Shown: positions 14,529 to 23,217, counted from the stretch's first letter. The stretch: DNA of 39,296 nt from Chryseobacterium populi (GCF_000282115.1 NZ_AKJY01000046.1:1-39296); one strand, 5' to 3'. Notes: generated by a model from the letters alone, not told the origin. Program-made: numbers and translations.

Positions 14529-16670
14529 TTACTTAATAAAACCTCTGTTTCTTAATAAAGGCTTAATATCCGGATCGTGCCCCGTAAAGTCTCTGAACGC
14601 CTGGCTCAGATCTACAGAATTTCCTACAGACAGAATATATTTTCTGAAACGATCTCCGTTTTCTCTTGTCAATCCGCCATTCTTTGAGATCCATTCCCAA
14701 GCGTCATTATCCAACGTTTCTGACCATAAATAAGCATAGTATCCTGCAGAATATCCGCCACCCCAGATATGGGCAAAATAAGGAGTATGATATCTCGGTG
14801 GAACTGTTGCCAGGGTAAAGCCATGTTTTGCCAAAGATTGTTTTTCGAATTCTAAAACAGGAACCAGCTGACTTTCATTGGTCACTGTATGCCAGTCCAT
14901 ATCAAGCTCTGCAGCAGAAACCAATTCAGTTGTCATATATCCCTGATTAAAAGTTCCCGCTTTTTTAATTTTATCTACTAAAGCTTGTGGAATAGGTTGT
15001 TTCGTTTCATAATGAAGCGCATAATTTTTCAGAATTACCGGATCTAAAGCCCAGTGCTCATTGATTTGAGAAGGGAATTCCACAAAATCTCTCGGAACGT
15101 TGGTTCCGGAAAGAGAAGGGTATTTCTGGCTTGCAAACATTCCGTGGATAGAATGCCCGAATTCGTGGAACATAGTAGAAACATCATCATAGCTGATTAA
15201 AGAAGGTTTTCCCGGAGCTGGTTTCTGATAGTTGAAACAGTTGACAATAACCGGTTTTGTTCCTAATAAATAAGACTGTTCTACAAAATTACTCATCCAT
15301 GCACCACCGTTTTTAGAATCCCTTGTATAAAAATCAAGATAATAAATAGCAATAGATTTTCCATCATGATCAAAAACTTCATATGCCACTACATCCGGAT
15401 GATACGTTGGCAGATCGGTTCTCTTTTTAAAAGTGATCCCGTAGAATTTTTCAGCAGCATAGAAAACACCTTTTTCCAGAACGGTTGTTACTTCAAAATA
15501 CGGTTTGATCTGGTTTTCATCCAAATCAAATTTAGCTTTTCTTACCTGTTCCGCAAAGAAATTCCAGTCCCATGGTTCTACTTTGAAACCTCCTTTCTGC
15601 TGGTCAATCAGATCCTGGATATCTTTTGCTTCCTGTCTTGCTGTTTCTACAGCTGGCGTTGCAATCTGATTCATTAATTGGGTTGCAGCTTCAGGTTTTT
15701 TTGCCATCTGATCCTGCAGCTTCCATTCAGCAAAGCTTCTCTTACCCAGAACCTGGGCTTTTTTAAGCCTTAATTTTGCCAGTTTTTCAATCGTTTCTCT
15801 TGTATCATTTCCATCGCCTTTTTCAGCTCTAAGCCATGAAGCTTTGAATAGTTTTTCTCTGGTTGCCCTGTTTTTAAGGTTTTGCAGTAAAGGCTGTTGT
15901 GTTGTATTTTGTAAAGCTAAAAGATATTGTCCCGCTTTTCCGGCATTTTTAGCGTCTGTAGCAGCCGCTTCGATCTCATCGGCAGAAAGCCCGTCTAATT
16001 CTTTTGCATCGGTAAAGAAAACGCCACCCTGTTTTCTCGCTTCCAATAATTTGTTTGAATACTGCGTAGAAAGTGAAGCCAGCTCCTGGTTAATCTGCTT
16101 TAATTTTTCTTTATCAGCTGCAGACAGGTTAGCCCCTGCAATTTCAAAGTTTTGCTTGTAAAACTGTAATAACCTTTTGCTTTCAGAATCCAGACCTTTT
16201 TCAGTAATGGATTTAATTCTTTTATAAAGATTTTCGTTAAGGTACATTTTATCAGAATGAGCTGCGAAAATCGGAGCATACTCTTCATCCAGTGCCTGTA
16301 AAGTAGGATTGGTGTTGGCACTTGTTAAATTTGAAAATACAATGGTGGCTCTTTTCAGAATTTCACCACTTTTTTCAAGTGCAACGATTGTATTTTCGAA
16401 AGTAGGAGCTTCGGGATTATCAGCGATTTTTAAGATTTCAGCATCATGTTGTTTTAAGCCGAAATCAAAAGCCGGTTTGAAGTGTTCATTTTTAATTTTA
16501 TCAAACTCCGGAGCTTCATATTGAAGCTTGCTTTTTTTCATGAAAGGATTTGATGAGAGGGAAGCATCAGGTGAAGGAGCTTCCGTGTTTGTATCGGTTT
16601 TTTTCATTGTAGTACAGGATTGATTAAGTGCTAATGCAGAAATTAATAATACCGATGTAATATTTTTCAT
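14529..16670 (-). CDS. dcp: M3 family metallopeptidase, peptidyl-dipeptidase Dcp-like lipoprotein
   Basis: A 713-residue zinc peptidase that would cut dipeptides from the C terminus of oligopeptides. The signal peptide ends in a lipobox (LNQSC, Cys19), so it is probably anchored in an envelope membrane, unlike cytoplasmic E. coli Dcp. The long helical M3 body is followed by the zinc site HEFGH (His502, Glu503, His506) and the third ligand Glu531 (FVEFPSQ). The C-terminal substrate segment HIWGGGYSAGYYAYLWSE is typical of the family. Length fits Dcp/oligopeptidase A proteins. A strong terminator follows. It is divergent from the head-GIN gene, whose start lies 59 bases away. Confidence 0.94.
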   Translation of the reverse strand: MKNITSVLLISALALNQSCTTMKKTDTNTEAPSPDASLSSNPFMKKSKLQYEAPEFDKIKNEHFKPAFDFGLKQHDAEILKIADNPEAPTFENTIVALEKSGEILKRATIVFSNLTSANTNPTLQALDEEYAPIFAAHSDKMYLNENLYKRIKSITEKGLDSESKRLLQFYKQNFEIAGANLSAADKEKLKQINQELASLSTQYSNKLLEARKQGGVFFTDAKELDGLSADEIEAAATDAKNAGKAGQYLLALQNTTQQPLLQNLKNRATREKLFKASWLRAEKGDGNDTRETIEKLAKLRLKKAQVLGKRSFAEWKLQDQMAKKPEAATQLMNQIATPAVETARQEAKDIQDLIDQQKGGFKVEPWDWNFFAEQVRKAKFDLDENQIKPYFEVTTVLEKGVFYAAEKFYGITFKKRTDLPTYHPDVVAYEVFDHDGKSIAIYYLDFYTRDSKNGGAWMSNFVEQSYLLGTKPVIVNCFNYQKPAPGKPSLISYDDVSTMFHEFGHSIHGMFASQKYPSLSGTNVPRDFVEFPSQINEHWALDPVILKNYALHYETKQPIPQALVDKIKKAGTFNQGYMTTELVSAAELDMDWHTVTNESQLVPVLEFEKQSLAKHGFTLATVPPRYHTPYFAHIWGGGYSAGYYAYLWSETLDNDAWEWISKNGGLTRENGDRFRKYILSVGNSVDLSQAFRDFTGHDPDIKPLLRNRGFIK

Positions 16671-16729
16671 AAATTAGTTGTTATTAAAGTATAAAGATAT
16701 TAAAACTTAAATTATAAAAATAAATAAAC

Positions 16730-17569
16730 ATGAAACCAACAAGTCTTTTTATTCTTTCAGCAGTGGCAGTATTGTCTTCATGCAACGAGAGACACGACAG
16801 AAGAAATAGCGGAAACAATAGGAACAACGACAACAGCGAAAATAGTGGTTGGGTAGAAAAGGTAACGAATAAAGACCACGGCCCGGTAAGGGAAAAGGAG
16901 TTTAAAGGTAACTTTGACGAAATAGAAATTTCCCAGGCTATTGATGCTGAAATTATAAAATCCGAAACAGAAAGGGTTGTTATTTCAGCTCCTGAAAATA
17001 TTATCGATGATATTTTGGTGGATAACTACGGCGGAAAATTGCATATTCATTACAAATCAGGAATCAGAGTAATGAATAATGGCCATGTAAGCGCCAAAAT
17101 TTACACTAAAGATTTTACTAAGCTTATTGCCAATTCTGCTGCAAAAATTACGGTAAAAGATAAATTCACACAGGAAAGAACAGACGTGGAAATTTCCAGT
17201 GCAGCAAGTATTTCCGGGGATATTGAAGCCAATAATTTAGATATTTCTGCAGACAGCAGCAGCAGCTTTAATGGAAAAGTATGGGCGGTTGATCTGGATA
17301 TTGATGCTTCTTCAGCAGCAAGTATTGATGTTTCCGGTAAAGCTAAAAATGCAGATATTACTTCTTCTTCAGCAAGCAGTATTTCAGCTAAAGATGTATT
17401 GGCAGAGAATGTAAATGCTGAGGCTTCAAGTGGAGCAAGTGTACAGATCAGTGCCATTGCAAAAGTAGATGCACAGGCTTCTTCCGGTGGAAGTATTAAC
17501 GTTTACAAAAAAGGAAATATCAGTGTAAATAAGCAGGAAAGCAGTGGTGGTAGCGTAAGCATCCAATAA
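16730..17569 (+). CDS. Head GIN domain (DUF2807) lipoprotein
   Basis: A 279-residue protein with a lipoprotein signal (VLSSC, Cys18), a Ser/Asn/Arg-rich linker, then a putative auto-transporter-like beta-helix (DUF2807, head GIN domain) from about residue 60 to the end. The repeating ASSAASI / SSSSASSIS / EASSGASVQIS / QASSGGSINV units are the rungs of the helix. Such proteins are frequent in Bacteroidota; a role in envelope or surface adhesion is assumed but not established. Its stop codon is two bases from the convergent kefC-like gene, with no terminator between, so the two transcripts should overlap. Confidence 0.88.
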   Translation: MKPTSLFILSAVAVLSSCNERHDRRNSGNNRNNDNSENSGWVEKVTNKDHGPVREKEFKGNFDEIEISQAIDAEIIKSETERVVISAPENIIDDILVDNYGGKLHIHYKSGIRVMNNGHVSAKIYTKDFTKLIANSAAKITVKDKFTQERTDVEISSAASISGDIEANNLDISADSSSSFNGKVWAVDLDIDASSAASIDVSGKAKNADITSSSASSISAKDVLAENVNAEASSGASVQISAIAKVDAQASSGGSINVYKKGNISVNKQESSGGSVSIQ

Positions 17570-17571
17570 AA

Positions 17572-19458
17572 TCAATGGTCGGTATCCTCATCTTCTTCAT
17601 CTGCGGATGAGGAGCCTTCCCAATCTTTATTATCAAAATTGAGATTGTCATAAGCCAATAATTCCTCCTCACGCTGGAGGATTTCTTTTGTAGTAAACAG
17701 AAGAAGTTCATCTTCATCTTCCTTGATTTTGGCCAGTTTCCTGATAGAAGCTTTATCAATCGCCATAAATCTCTGCCCAAGCCGTCTTGCTGCATATTTC
17801 CTCATTCCGGTTTCATGAAGTACATCAACGGCCATATCCACGGCAGTTCCTAGGGTTTCACGGTAAATATTATCAATGCCGTTGTTAAGATAATTATAAG
17901 CGTCGATCCTGTTTTTTGCCCGTACGAAGATTTTCACGCTAGGATAATGCTCACGTACAAGATCTGCAATAAATTTGTTGTCATCGGAATCATCAAGACA
18001 AAGTACCAGTATCTCAGCATCTTCAATGCCGGCAGCTCTTAAAATGGGAATTCTTGTAGCATCACCATAATAGACCTTAAAACCATAGCTTCTTAATAAT
18101 TTAACCCTGTCGGAATCCCTGTCCAAAACGGTGGCCGAAATTTTATTGGCTTTCAACAGACGCCCGACAGTACTCCCGAAGTGCCCAAACCCTACAATAA
18201 TGATCTTTTTCTGGCTCACATCGCTGTCGAGGATATTAAAATCATGCTCGCCTTCCGGGACTTCCTTAATGAATTTAGGGGTAATAAGTTTATCATTAAT
18301 AATAAGCAGGAACGGAGTGATACACATGGTAATTGCGGTCACAGCCATCATCTGGGCATTCAGTTCAGGACTTAAAAGGTAAAGGTCTGAAGCGTAATTA
18401 AATAATACAAAAGCAAATTCTCCAACCTGCGAAAGTGCGAAAGCATAAAACAGGCTTTGAGGAGTATCAATTTTGAAAAATTTCCCGATCGCGTATAAAA
18501 CAAAAAACTTGACCAGTAAAACGGCAAGCACGGTACTGAAAATAAAAAGCGGGTCCTGCTGAATAATATTAAAATTCATGGTGGAGCCGACACTTACAAA
18601 GAAAACGGCAAGCAGCAAGCCTTTAAAAGGATCAATCTGTGCTTCCAGCTCGTGACGGAATTCACTGTTGGCAAGCATGACTCCGGCGAGAAATGCTCCC
18701 AAAGCGGGAGATAGTCCGATTGCAACCATCAGCTCAGAAACACCAATGACCAGGAATAGAGAAGAAGCAGTCAGCAATTCTGTCATTCCTGATTTTGATA
18801 CATATCTTAAAAAAGGAACAAAAACATACCTGCCGAGCAAAATAAGAACAACCACTCCGAAAATTACAGTTCCGGCCTGCAGCCATTGCGGAAGTTTCTG
18901 AATTAATATCTGTATTTCATTATCCTGATGCCTGGCTTTATAATTGGCAATTACAGGTAAGATTGCGAGAATCGGGATCACTGCAATATCCTGGAACAAA
19001 AGAGTAGAAAATGAAGCTTCTCCGGCGGTTGTTTTCAGGTTGTTCTTTTCCTGGAGGGTCTGCAAAACGATTGCAGTGGAAGAGAGGGCAAAACACATGG
19101 CTATGGCAAAAGCCTTATCAATTCTCCATCCGACACTGATAAAGGCCAGAAATAACAATGATATGGTAAGCAGCATCTGCGTTAGTCCGAGCCCTACAAT
19201 TTTTTTTCGCATTTCCCAGAATTTCCGGGGCTCCAGTTCGAGGCCCACTAAAAATAAAAGCATGATGACCCCAAATTCGCTGGCATGCATGATATCATTA
19301 ACATTTTTTCCGGTAAGTTTTAAAACATACGGACCGATAATAATTCCTCCGGCAATATATCCGATAACGGAACTTAACCCGAATTTCCTTGCCAACGGAA
19401 CCATAATAATGGCCACGCCCAGGAAAATCAGTGTGTTCATTGCTAAAGATGATTCCAT
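17572..19458 (-). CDS. CPA2 family cation:proton antiporter, KefB/KefC-like
   Basis: A 628-residue inner-membrane antiporter or channel expected to exchange K+ or Na+ for H+. About 12 membrane helices fill residues 5-390, with the CPA2/Kef signature pair Gln156-Asp157 (LLFQDIAVIP). A cytoplasmic RCK/TrkA-N domain starts at about 418 with the Rossmann motif GFGHFG (423-428) and acidic VLDRDSD. The C-terminal tail is highly acidic. Size and order match E. coli KefC (620 residues). The gene directly follows a KefF-like reductase (2-base gap), the arrangement known for KefF-KefC, where KefF stimulates the channel. Glutathione gating is not shown by the sequence. Confidence 0.93.
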   Translation of the reverse strand: MESSLAMNTLIFLGVAIIMVPLARKFGLSSVIGYIAGGIIIGPYVLKLTGKNVNDIMHASEFGVIMLLFLVGLELEPRKFWEMRKKIVGLGLTQMLLTISLLFLAFISVGWRIDKAFAIAMCFALSSTAIVLQTLQEKNNLKTTAGEASFSTLLFQDIAVIPILAILPVIANYKARHQDNEIQILIQKLPQWLQAGTVIFGVVVLILLGRYVFVPFLRYVSKSGMTELLTASSLFLVIGVSELMVAIGLSPALGAFLAGVMLANSEFRHELEAQIDPFKGLLLAVFFVSVGSTMNFNIIQQDPLFIFSTVLAVLLVKFFVLYAIGKFFKIDTPQSLFYAFALSQVGEFAFVLFNYASDLYLLSPELNAQMMAVTAITMCITPFLLIINDKLITPKFIKEVPEGEHDFNILDSDVSQKKIIIVGFGHFGSTVGRLLKANKISATVLDRDSDRVKLLRSYGFKVYYGDATRIPILRAAGIEDAEILVLCLDDSDDNKFIADLVREHYPSVKIFVRAKNRIDAYNYLNNGIDNIYRETLGTAVDMAVDVLHETGMRKYAARRLGQRFMAIDKASIRKLAKIKEDEDELLLFTTKEILQREEELLAYDNLNFDNKDWEGSSSADEEDEDTDH

Positions 19459-19460
19459 AT

Positions 19461-19982
19461 TTATTGATTCAGGAGTTCCGTAAATTCTTTTTTATGTAAA
19501 ATGATCTCTTTTTTCGTCAGTTTATTGGCCTCATAAACGATTTTGATATGTTTGATATTGGCTTTGAAGACATTCAGCGAAACAATTAATCCACTGATAA
19601 GCTCTTCGACAGTATACTTATAAGTTCCTGTTTTGCTGAAAGACCTTTCTTTTCCGCCTGTGGTTACCAGGATATACACTTCTTTTCCTTCCAGTGGATT
19701 ATGTTCTCCTTCTGTCAGCCAGTTCCGGTCAAAAACTTCATCAATCCATAGTCTTAACAGCGGAGGCATTCCAAACCAGATGATAGGAAACTGGAAAATA
19801 AAACGGTCATAACTTTTTAAACGTTTCCGTTCCCGGAAGGCAGCGATATGGAAATCCGGATAATCTTCATAAAGGTCACGAAGGGTGAAGTGCTGGTGGC
19901 GAACATAAAAATTAATGAGCTCTACATTTGAGTTGGAGTGCTCTAAATAAGGATGCGCAAAAACTACCAATGTCTTCTTCAT
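19461..19982 (-). CDS. KefF-like NAD(P)H quinone oxidoreductase
   Basis: A 173-residue flavodoxin-fold NAD(P)H dehydrogenase (quinone) family protein. The FMN-phosphate loop (VFAHPYLEHSNSN), the family motif FQFPIIWFGMPPLLRLWIDE and the later TTGGKERSFS flavin loop are all visible. In E. coli the related KefF (176 residues) sits on the KefC regulatory domain, activates it and reduces quinones and similar electrophiles. Here the gene is the first of a two-gene operon and ends two bases before the antiporter start, so an ancillary role is likely by inference. It is cytoplasmic. Confidence 0.88.
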   Translation of the reverse strand: MKKTLVVFAHPYLEHSNSNVELINFYVRHQHFTLRDLYEDYPDFHIAAFRERKRLKSYDRFIFQFPIIWFGMPPLLRLWIDEVFDRNWLTEGEHNPLEGKEVYILVTTGGKERSFSKTGTYKYTVEELISGLIVSLNVFKANIKHIKIVYEANKLTKKEIILHKKEFTELLNQ

Positions 19983-20061
19983 GAACCTGTTTTTAGTAAA
20001 TTTATTAAAAAATTAATGAATAAACGATATTTTTTAGAAGGTTTTGTTAATTTTTCGGTAT

Positions 20062-20069
20062 CAAAATTA
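20062..20069 (-). promoter_or_regulatory. Possible -7 box for the kefFC-like operon
   Basis: TAATTTTG on the minus strand is a full TAnnTTTG match, giving a leader of roughly 75 bases before the ATG at 19982. A one-mismatch palindromic box (TAAATTTA) lies closer, at about 19996-20003. Confidence 0.35.
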
Positions 20070-20122
20070 AAACTTAATGTTAAGATAAATCAAAGAAACA
20101 GTCTTATTTTAGAATTTTAAAT

Positions 20123-20148
20123 AAAAAAATCGGCCTTTAAGACCGATT
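20123..20148 (-). terminator. Terminator of the lemA-TPM operon
   Basis: On the minus strand AATCGG plus CTT pairs with AAG plus CCGATT, followed by TTTTTTT. It lies 20-45 bases after the stop of the last gene. Confidence 0.8.
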
Positions 20149-20166
20149 GTATTTTGATATTTTTAA

Positions 20167-20967
20167 TTACCATCCTCCGGAGGCACCACCACCGCCGAAA
20201 CTTCCGCCACCTCCGAAGCCTCCAAATCCGCCGCCGCCAGAGCTTCCACCTCCGAAACCTCCACCTCCGAAGCTTCCCGGGAAAGGAAAGAAACCACCGG
20301 GATAATTTCTACGGCCTCTTCTGGTGATAATCACATCATCGTCATCATTATTTCCGCCACCGCCACCTCTGTTACTGAATAAAATAATAAGGATAATGAA
20401 GATCACAAATGCAATGATCACAATTTTGGATATGCTTCCGCCACCGGATTCTTCATTGGCCAATGGCTTAAACTTCCCTTGTACAGCCTCCATAATCGCA
20501 GAGGTACCGCGGTTGATGCCTTCGTACCAAAGTCCTTGCTTAAAATTTGGAGTAACAATATAATCAAGGATCTGTCCTGCAACAGATGCTGTTAGGTATT
20601 GCTCTACAGCTCTTCCCTGTTGAATTGACATGGTTTTGTCTTCAGTTGCAATCAGGAACACAACACCGTTGTCAACTCCTTTTTTTCCGATTCCCCATTT
20701 CTGCCCGAACATCGTTGCCAGAAAATTCACATCCTCACCTTTGGTAGAAGGGATAATGACCACTTCAATTTCCGTTGAGGTAGAATCTGCAAACTTGATA
20801 AGCTTTTGGTTGAGGTCGTTTTTTTCCTGTTGTGAAAGAAGGTTGGCCTCATCATAAACGGGGTATAAAACAGCAGGCTTATCGGGAATTGTATATTGTG
20901 CCGATACGAGACTGTAAAAGCAGAATAAAAGGGATGAAAATACTATTTTAAGAGAACGTAATTTCAT
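20167..20967 (-). CDS. TPM domain protein, YgcG-like
   Basis: A 266-residue exported membrane protein. A signal peptide (residues 1-23) precedes a TPM domain at about 35-165 (VYDEANLLSQQEKNDLNQKL, IGKKGVDNGVVFLIATEDKTM, YEGINRGTSAIMEAVQ). A single transmembrane segment lies near 180-198 (IVIIAFVIFIILIIL), and the tail is very Gly-rich (GGGGFGGG repeats, ending SGGW). That is the classical YgcG layout; related TPM proteins take part in photosystem II repair in plants, while the bacterial role is unclear. Its first 20 bases overlap the preceding gene of the lemA operon, suggesting translational coupling. Confidence 0.9.
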   Translation of the reverse strand: MKLRSLKIVFSSLLFCFYSLVSAQYTIPDKPAVLYPVYDEANLLSQQEKNDLNQKLIKFADSTSTEIEVVIIPSTKGEDVNFLATMFGQKWGIGKKGVDNGVVFLIATEDKTMSIQQGRAVEQYLTASVAGQILDYIVTPNFKQGLWYEGINRGTSAIMEAVQGKFKPLANEESGGGSISKIVIIAFVIFIILIILFSNRGGGGGNNDDDDVIITRRGRRNYPGGFFPFPGSFGGGGFGGGSSGGGGFGGFGGGGSFGGGGASGGW

Positions 20968-21376
20968 TGGAAAGCTGGTTGGGATTTTCTCCCTTTACGG
21001 GAAAATATTTTTTAAGTTCAATGCCGGTTTCCAGAATTGCACTTTTCAATGCTTTAAAGTAATTTCCTTTGGCAAATTCAGACGTAATATAATCGTGCAG
21101 ATGATCCCAAAAGGATTGATATACTTTTTCGTGAATGCCTACATCTCCAATAATGGTAAGGTATTTCTGCTCAAAATTCACATGAAAAAGCACAGCATTC
21201 CTGTCGGCAGTATTATTCATACAAAGCTTTTTGAAAACTTCAAATGCGGTTTCTGCATTATGATTTTCTGTGGTAGAGTCGATATGTACTCTGATCTCGC
21301 CTGTAGAATGTTTTTCTGCCGCCTGAATAGCTTCCACAAGGGCGGCTATCTGCTGATTTGTCAGGAAATTGCTCAT
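20948..21376 (-). CDS. TPM domain protein, soluble
   Basis: A 142-residue TPM-fold protein without signal peptide or membrane segment: NQQIAALVEAIQAAEKHSTG, EIRVHIDST, then NAVLFHVNFEQKYLTIIGDVGI and a helical C-terminal half. It lacks the Gly-rich tail of its downstream neighbour and looks like a stand-alone cytoplasmic TPM protein (the COG3762-type member of these clusters). The start ATG overlaps the stop of lemA by one base, and its 3' end overlaps the next gene by 20 bases, so the three genes form one tight operon. Confidence 0.88.
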   Translation of the reverse strand: MSNFLTNQQIAALVEAIQAAEKHSTGEIRVHIDSTTENHNAETAFEVFKKLCMNNTADRNAVLFHVNFEQKYLTIIGDVGIHEKVYQSFWDHLHDYITSEFAKGNYFKALKSAILETGIELKKYFPVKGENPNQLSNEITFS

Positions 21377-21984
21377 TATTCCGAGAATACTTCAGGAGCT
21401 TTATTGGCACCTGCTTCAGCTTTGAAGTAAGGTTTTTCTTTAAAGTTGGTAAAATTTGCCAGGATATTATTCGGGAAAGTTTTGATCGAAGTATTGTAAT
21501 CCTGAGCGGCTTCGTTATAATAAACAGTTTCTGTTCTGATACTGTTTTCAATCGCCGTGTATTCTCTCTGGAAGTTGATGTATTGCTGATCTGCCTTTAA
21601 ATTAGGATAAGATTCCACAACAGCCATTAATCTGCTCAAAGCACCGGATAATTCTCCCTGTGCAGCCTGGAATTTAGCAAGATCTGCTTCAGTCATATTC
21701 GTAGGATCAATATTGATCGATGTAGCTTTGGAACGGGCTTCAACTACTTTAGTTAACGTTTCCTGCTCGAATTTTGAATAGGACTTAACCGTTCTTTCAA
21801 GATTAGGAATCAAATTGGCTCTTTTCTGATAAACGGTTTCTATATTAGACCATTTCGTATTAACGGTTTGCTCTTTGGTAACGAATTTATTATATCCGCT
21901 TTTTCCCCAGAAGAATAAAACAGCAACAATAATAAGAAGAACAATGCCGATAGTTCCGGCACTCAGACAACCTTTATTTTTCAT
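21376..21984 (-). CDS. lemA: LemA family protein
   Basis: A 202-residue LemA protein. An N-terminal membrane segment (about 11-28, IGIVLLIIVAVLFFWG) is followed by the LemA four-helix domain with the characteristic region VNTKWSNIETVYQKRANLIP, NLERTVKSYSKFEQETLTKV and YPNLKADQQYINFQREYTA. Family length is typical. LemA proteins are small membrane proteins usually encoded with TPM/YgcG proteins, as here. Their biochemical role is poorly defined. It is the first gene of the operon; its -7 box is close to and divergent from that of folA. Confidence 0.93.
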   Translation of the reverse strand: MKNKGCLSAGTIGIVLLIIVAVLFFWGKSGYNKFVTKEQTVNTKWSNIETVYQKRANLIPNLERTVKSYSKFEQETLTKVVEARSKATSINIDPTNMTEADLAKFQAAQGELSGALSRLMAVVESYPNLKADQQYINFQREYTAIENSIRTETVYYNEAAQDYNTSIKTFPNNILANFTNFKEKPYFKAEAGANKAPEVFSE

Positions 21985-22015
21985 AGTTTATTTTTTTTAA
22001 TTTTTTTGTGCTAAT

Positions 22016-22023
22016 CAAATATA
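22016..22023 (-). promoter_or_regulatory. -7 box for the lemA operon
   Basis: TATATTTG on the minus strand, a full TAnnTTTG match, 31 bases before the lemA ATG. It is only 12 bases from the oppositely oriented folA box. Confidence 0.5.
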
Positions 22024-22035
22024 CAAATTATGTAC

Positions 22036-22043
22036 TAATTTTG
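22036..22043 (+). promoter_or_regulatory. -7 box for folA
   Basis: TAATTTTG, a full TAnnTTTG match, 14 bases before the folA ATG, giving a leader of about ten bases. Confidence 0.5.
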
Positions 22044-22057
22044 TAAAAAATTATTTA

Positions 22058-22552
22058 ATGACAACAATAGTGGTGGCAATGGGAGAGAAAAACGAAATTG
22101 GATTTAACAACCAGTTGCTCTGGCATCTTCCGAAAGATTTAAAGCATTTTAAAGATATTACCTCCGGGCATCCGGTTATCATGGGTAGAAAAACTTACGA
22201 AAGCATCGGAAAACCTCTTCCTAACCGTACCAATATTGTTGTTTCAAGAAAAAAAGACTGGTTTGAAGAAGGTATTTTAATTGTCGGAAGCATTAAAGAA
22301 GCTGTAAAATTTGCTAAAAAAATTGATGAGAACGTTTTTATTATAGGTGGTGGAAATATCTATGAGCAAACGATGAATGTCGTGGACAAGCTGGAAGTAA
22401 CTTTAGTAAAAGCTGATCTGGAGGCCGATACTTTCTTTCCGAAGATTGACGGGAAAATCTGGAAAAAAACAGATGAGGTCTGTCATGAAAAAGATGAAAA
22501 GAATTCTTATGATTTCTGCTTTCAGACTTTTGAAAGAATTAAGGCTGAATAG
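22058..22552 (+). CDS. folA: Dihydrofolate reductase
   Basis: Reduces dihydrofolate to tetrahydrofolate with NADPH, the step blocked by trimethoprim; cytoplasmic. The 164-residue protein shows the family order: VVAMGEKNEIGFNNQLLWHLPKDLKHFK (substrate loop; the WHLPKDL motif supplies the active-site acid), VIMGRKTYESIGKPLPNRTNIVVSR (NADPH site), VFIIGGGNIYEQ (second nucleotide loop) and the C-terminal strand pair YDFCFQTFER. Length is standard for chromosomal enzymes. The short leader lacks a Shine-Dalgarno sequence. It is divergent from lemA, with back-to-back promoters. Confidence 0.97.
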   Translation: MTTIVVAMGEKNEIGFNNQLLWHLPKDLKHFKDITSGHPVIMGRKTYESIGKPLPNRTNIVVSRKKDWFEEGILIVGSIKEAVKFAKKIDENVFIIGGGNIYEQTMNVVDKLEVTLVKADLEADTFFPKIDGKIWKKTDEVCHEKDEKNSYDFCFQTFERIKAE

Positions 22553-22567
22553 TTGTGAAAATTCTGA

Positions 22568-22595
22568 TTGGTAACCTCTAAATTCTTTATCTTTG
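22568..22595 (+). promoter_or_regulatory. Complete Bacteroidota-type promoter (-33 TTG, -7 TATCTTTG)
   Basis: TTG at 22568-22570, a 17-base spacer, then TATCTTTG at 22588-22595: both parts match the TTG-N17-23-TAnnTTTG consensus. It lies 18 bases before the ATG at 22614. Confidence 0.6.
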
Positions 22596-22613
22596 CACTT
22601 CTAAATTTTAATA

Positions 22614-23180
22614 ATGAACAAGTACATAAAAATTGTAATTGCAGCACTTCTGATCATTACCGGACTTTGGATGATGATTTTTACAAGAAACCTGGGCTGG
22701 GGAATCGTAGTTTTCCTTCTTGCATCACTGCCTGTTTTACTGTTCTTTAAAAATGAATATATTCTTTTGGCATTCTGGCAACTGAGAAAACAGAACATGG
22801 AAAAGGCAGCATCACATCTTGCCGGAATTACCAATTACCAGAGCCAGCTTCATAAATCGCAATATGGATATTTCCATTATCTGCAAGGTTTAACATTAGC
22901 CCAGGAGCATCCTACAAAAGTAGAGCCTTTAATGAGAAAAGCATTGGAATACGGATTGAATATGAAGCATGACCGGGCAATGGCCACCCTGAATCTTGCA
23001 GCAGCAGCGATTTCTAAAGGAAGAAAGCAGGAAGGGCAAAAACTCCTTGAAGAAGCAAAGAGGTTAGACAGCGCAGGAATGATGACCGATCAGATCAAAA
23101 TGATGAAAGATCAGCTGAAGATGCCAACCATGCAAAAGCATATGCATAATCCTAATATGAGGCAGAGAGGAAAATTCTAA
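22614..23180 (+). CDS. Membrane protein with TPR-like repeats
   Basis: A 188-residue protein with two N-terminal membrane helices (about 5-22 and 27-45, resembling the DUF2892-type hairpin) and a helical domain that looks like tetratricopeptide repeats: FHYLQGLTLAQEHPTKVEPLMRKALEYGL, then RAMATLNLAAAAISKGRKQEGQKLLEEAKRL. The tail is Met/Lys/His-rich and probably disordered. The repeats would face the cytoplasm and serve protein contacts. No enzymatic motif. It has its own full promoter, so it is independent of folA. Function unknown. Confidence 0.82.
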   Translation: MNKYIKIVIAALLIITGLWMMIFTRNLGWGIVVFLLASLPVLLFFKNEYILLAFWQLRKQNMEKAASHLAGITNYQSQLHKSQYGYFHYLQGLTLAQEHPTKVEPLMRKALEYGLNMKHDRAMATLNLAAAAISKGRKQEGQKLLEEAKRLDSAGMMTDQIKMMKDQLKMPTMQKHMHNPNMRQRGKF

Positions 23181-23187
23181 TAAAAAT

Positions 23188-23217
23188 AAAAAGGCTGAAA
23201 TTTTTTTCAGCCTTTTT
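23188..23217. terminator. Bidirectional terminator
   Basis: AAAAAGGCTGAAA pairs with TTTCAGCCTTTTT across a T loop. It serves both the TPR-like gene and the convergent TRIC-type gene. Confidence 0.85.

Noticed and set aside
17101..17457. 118-codon minus-strand frame rich in Ala/Glu/Ser
   Set aside because: Antisense of the repetitive Ser/Ala rungs of the head-GIN protein.
20190..20290. Dense GGN-type repeats that could be taken for a repeat array
   Set aside because: They encode the Gly-rich tail of the YgcG-like protein; the spacing is irregular and not CRISPR-like.
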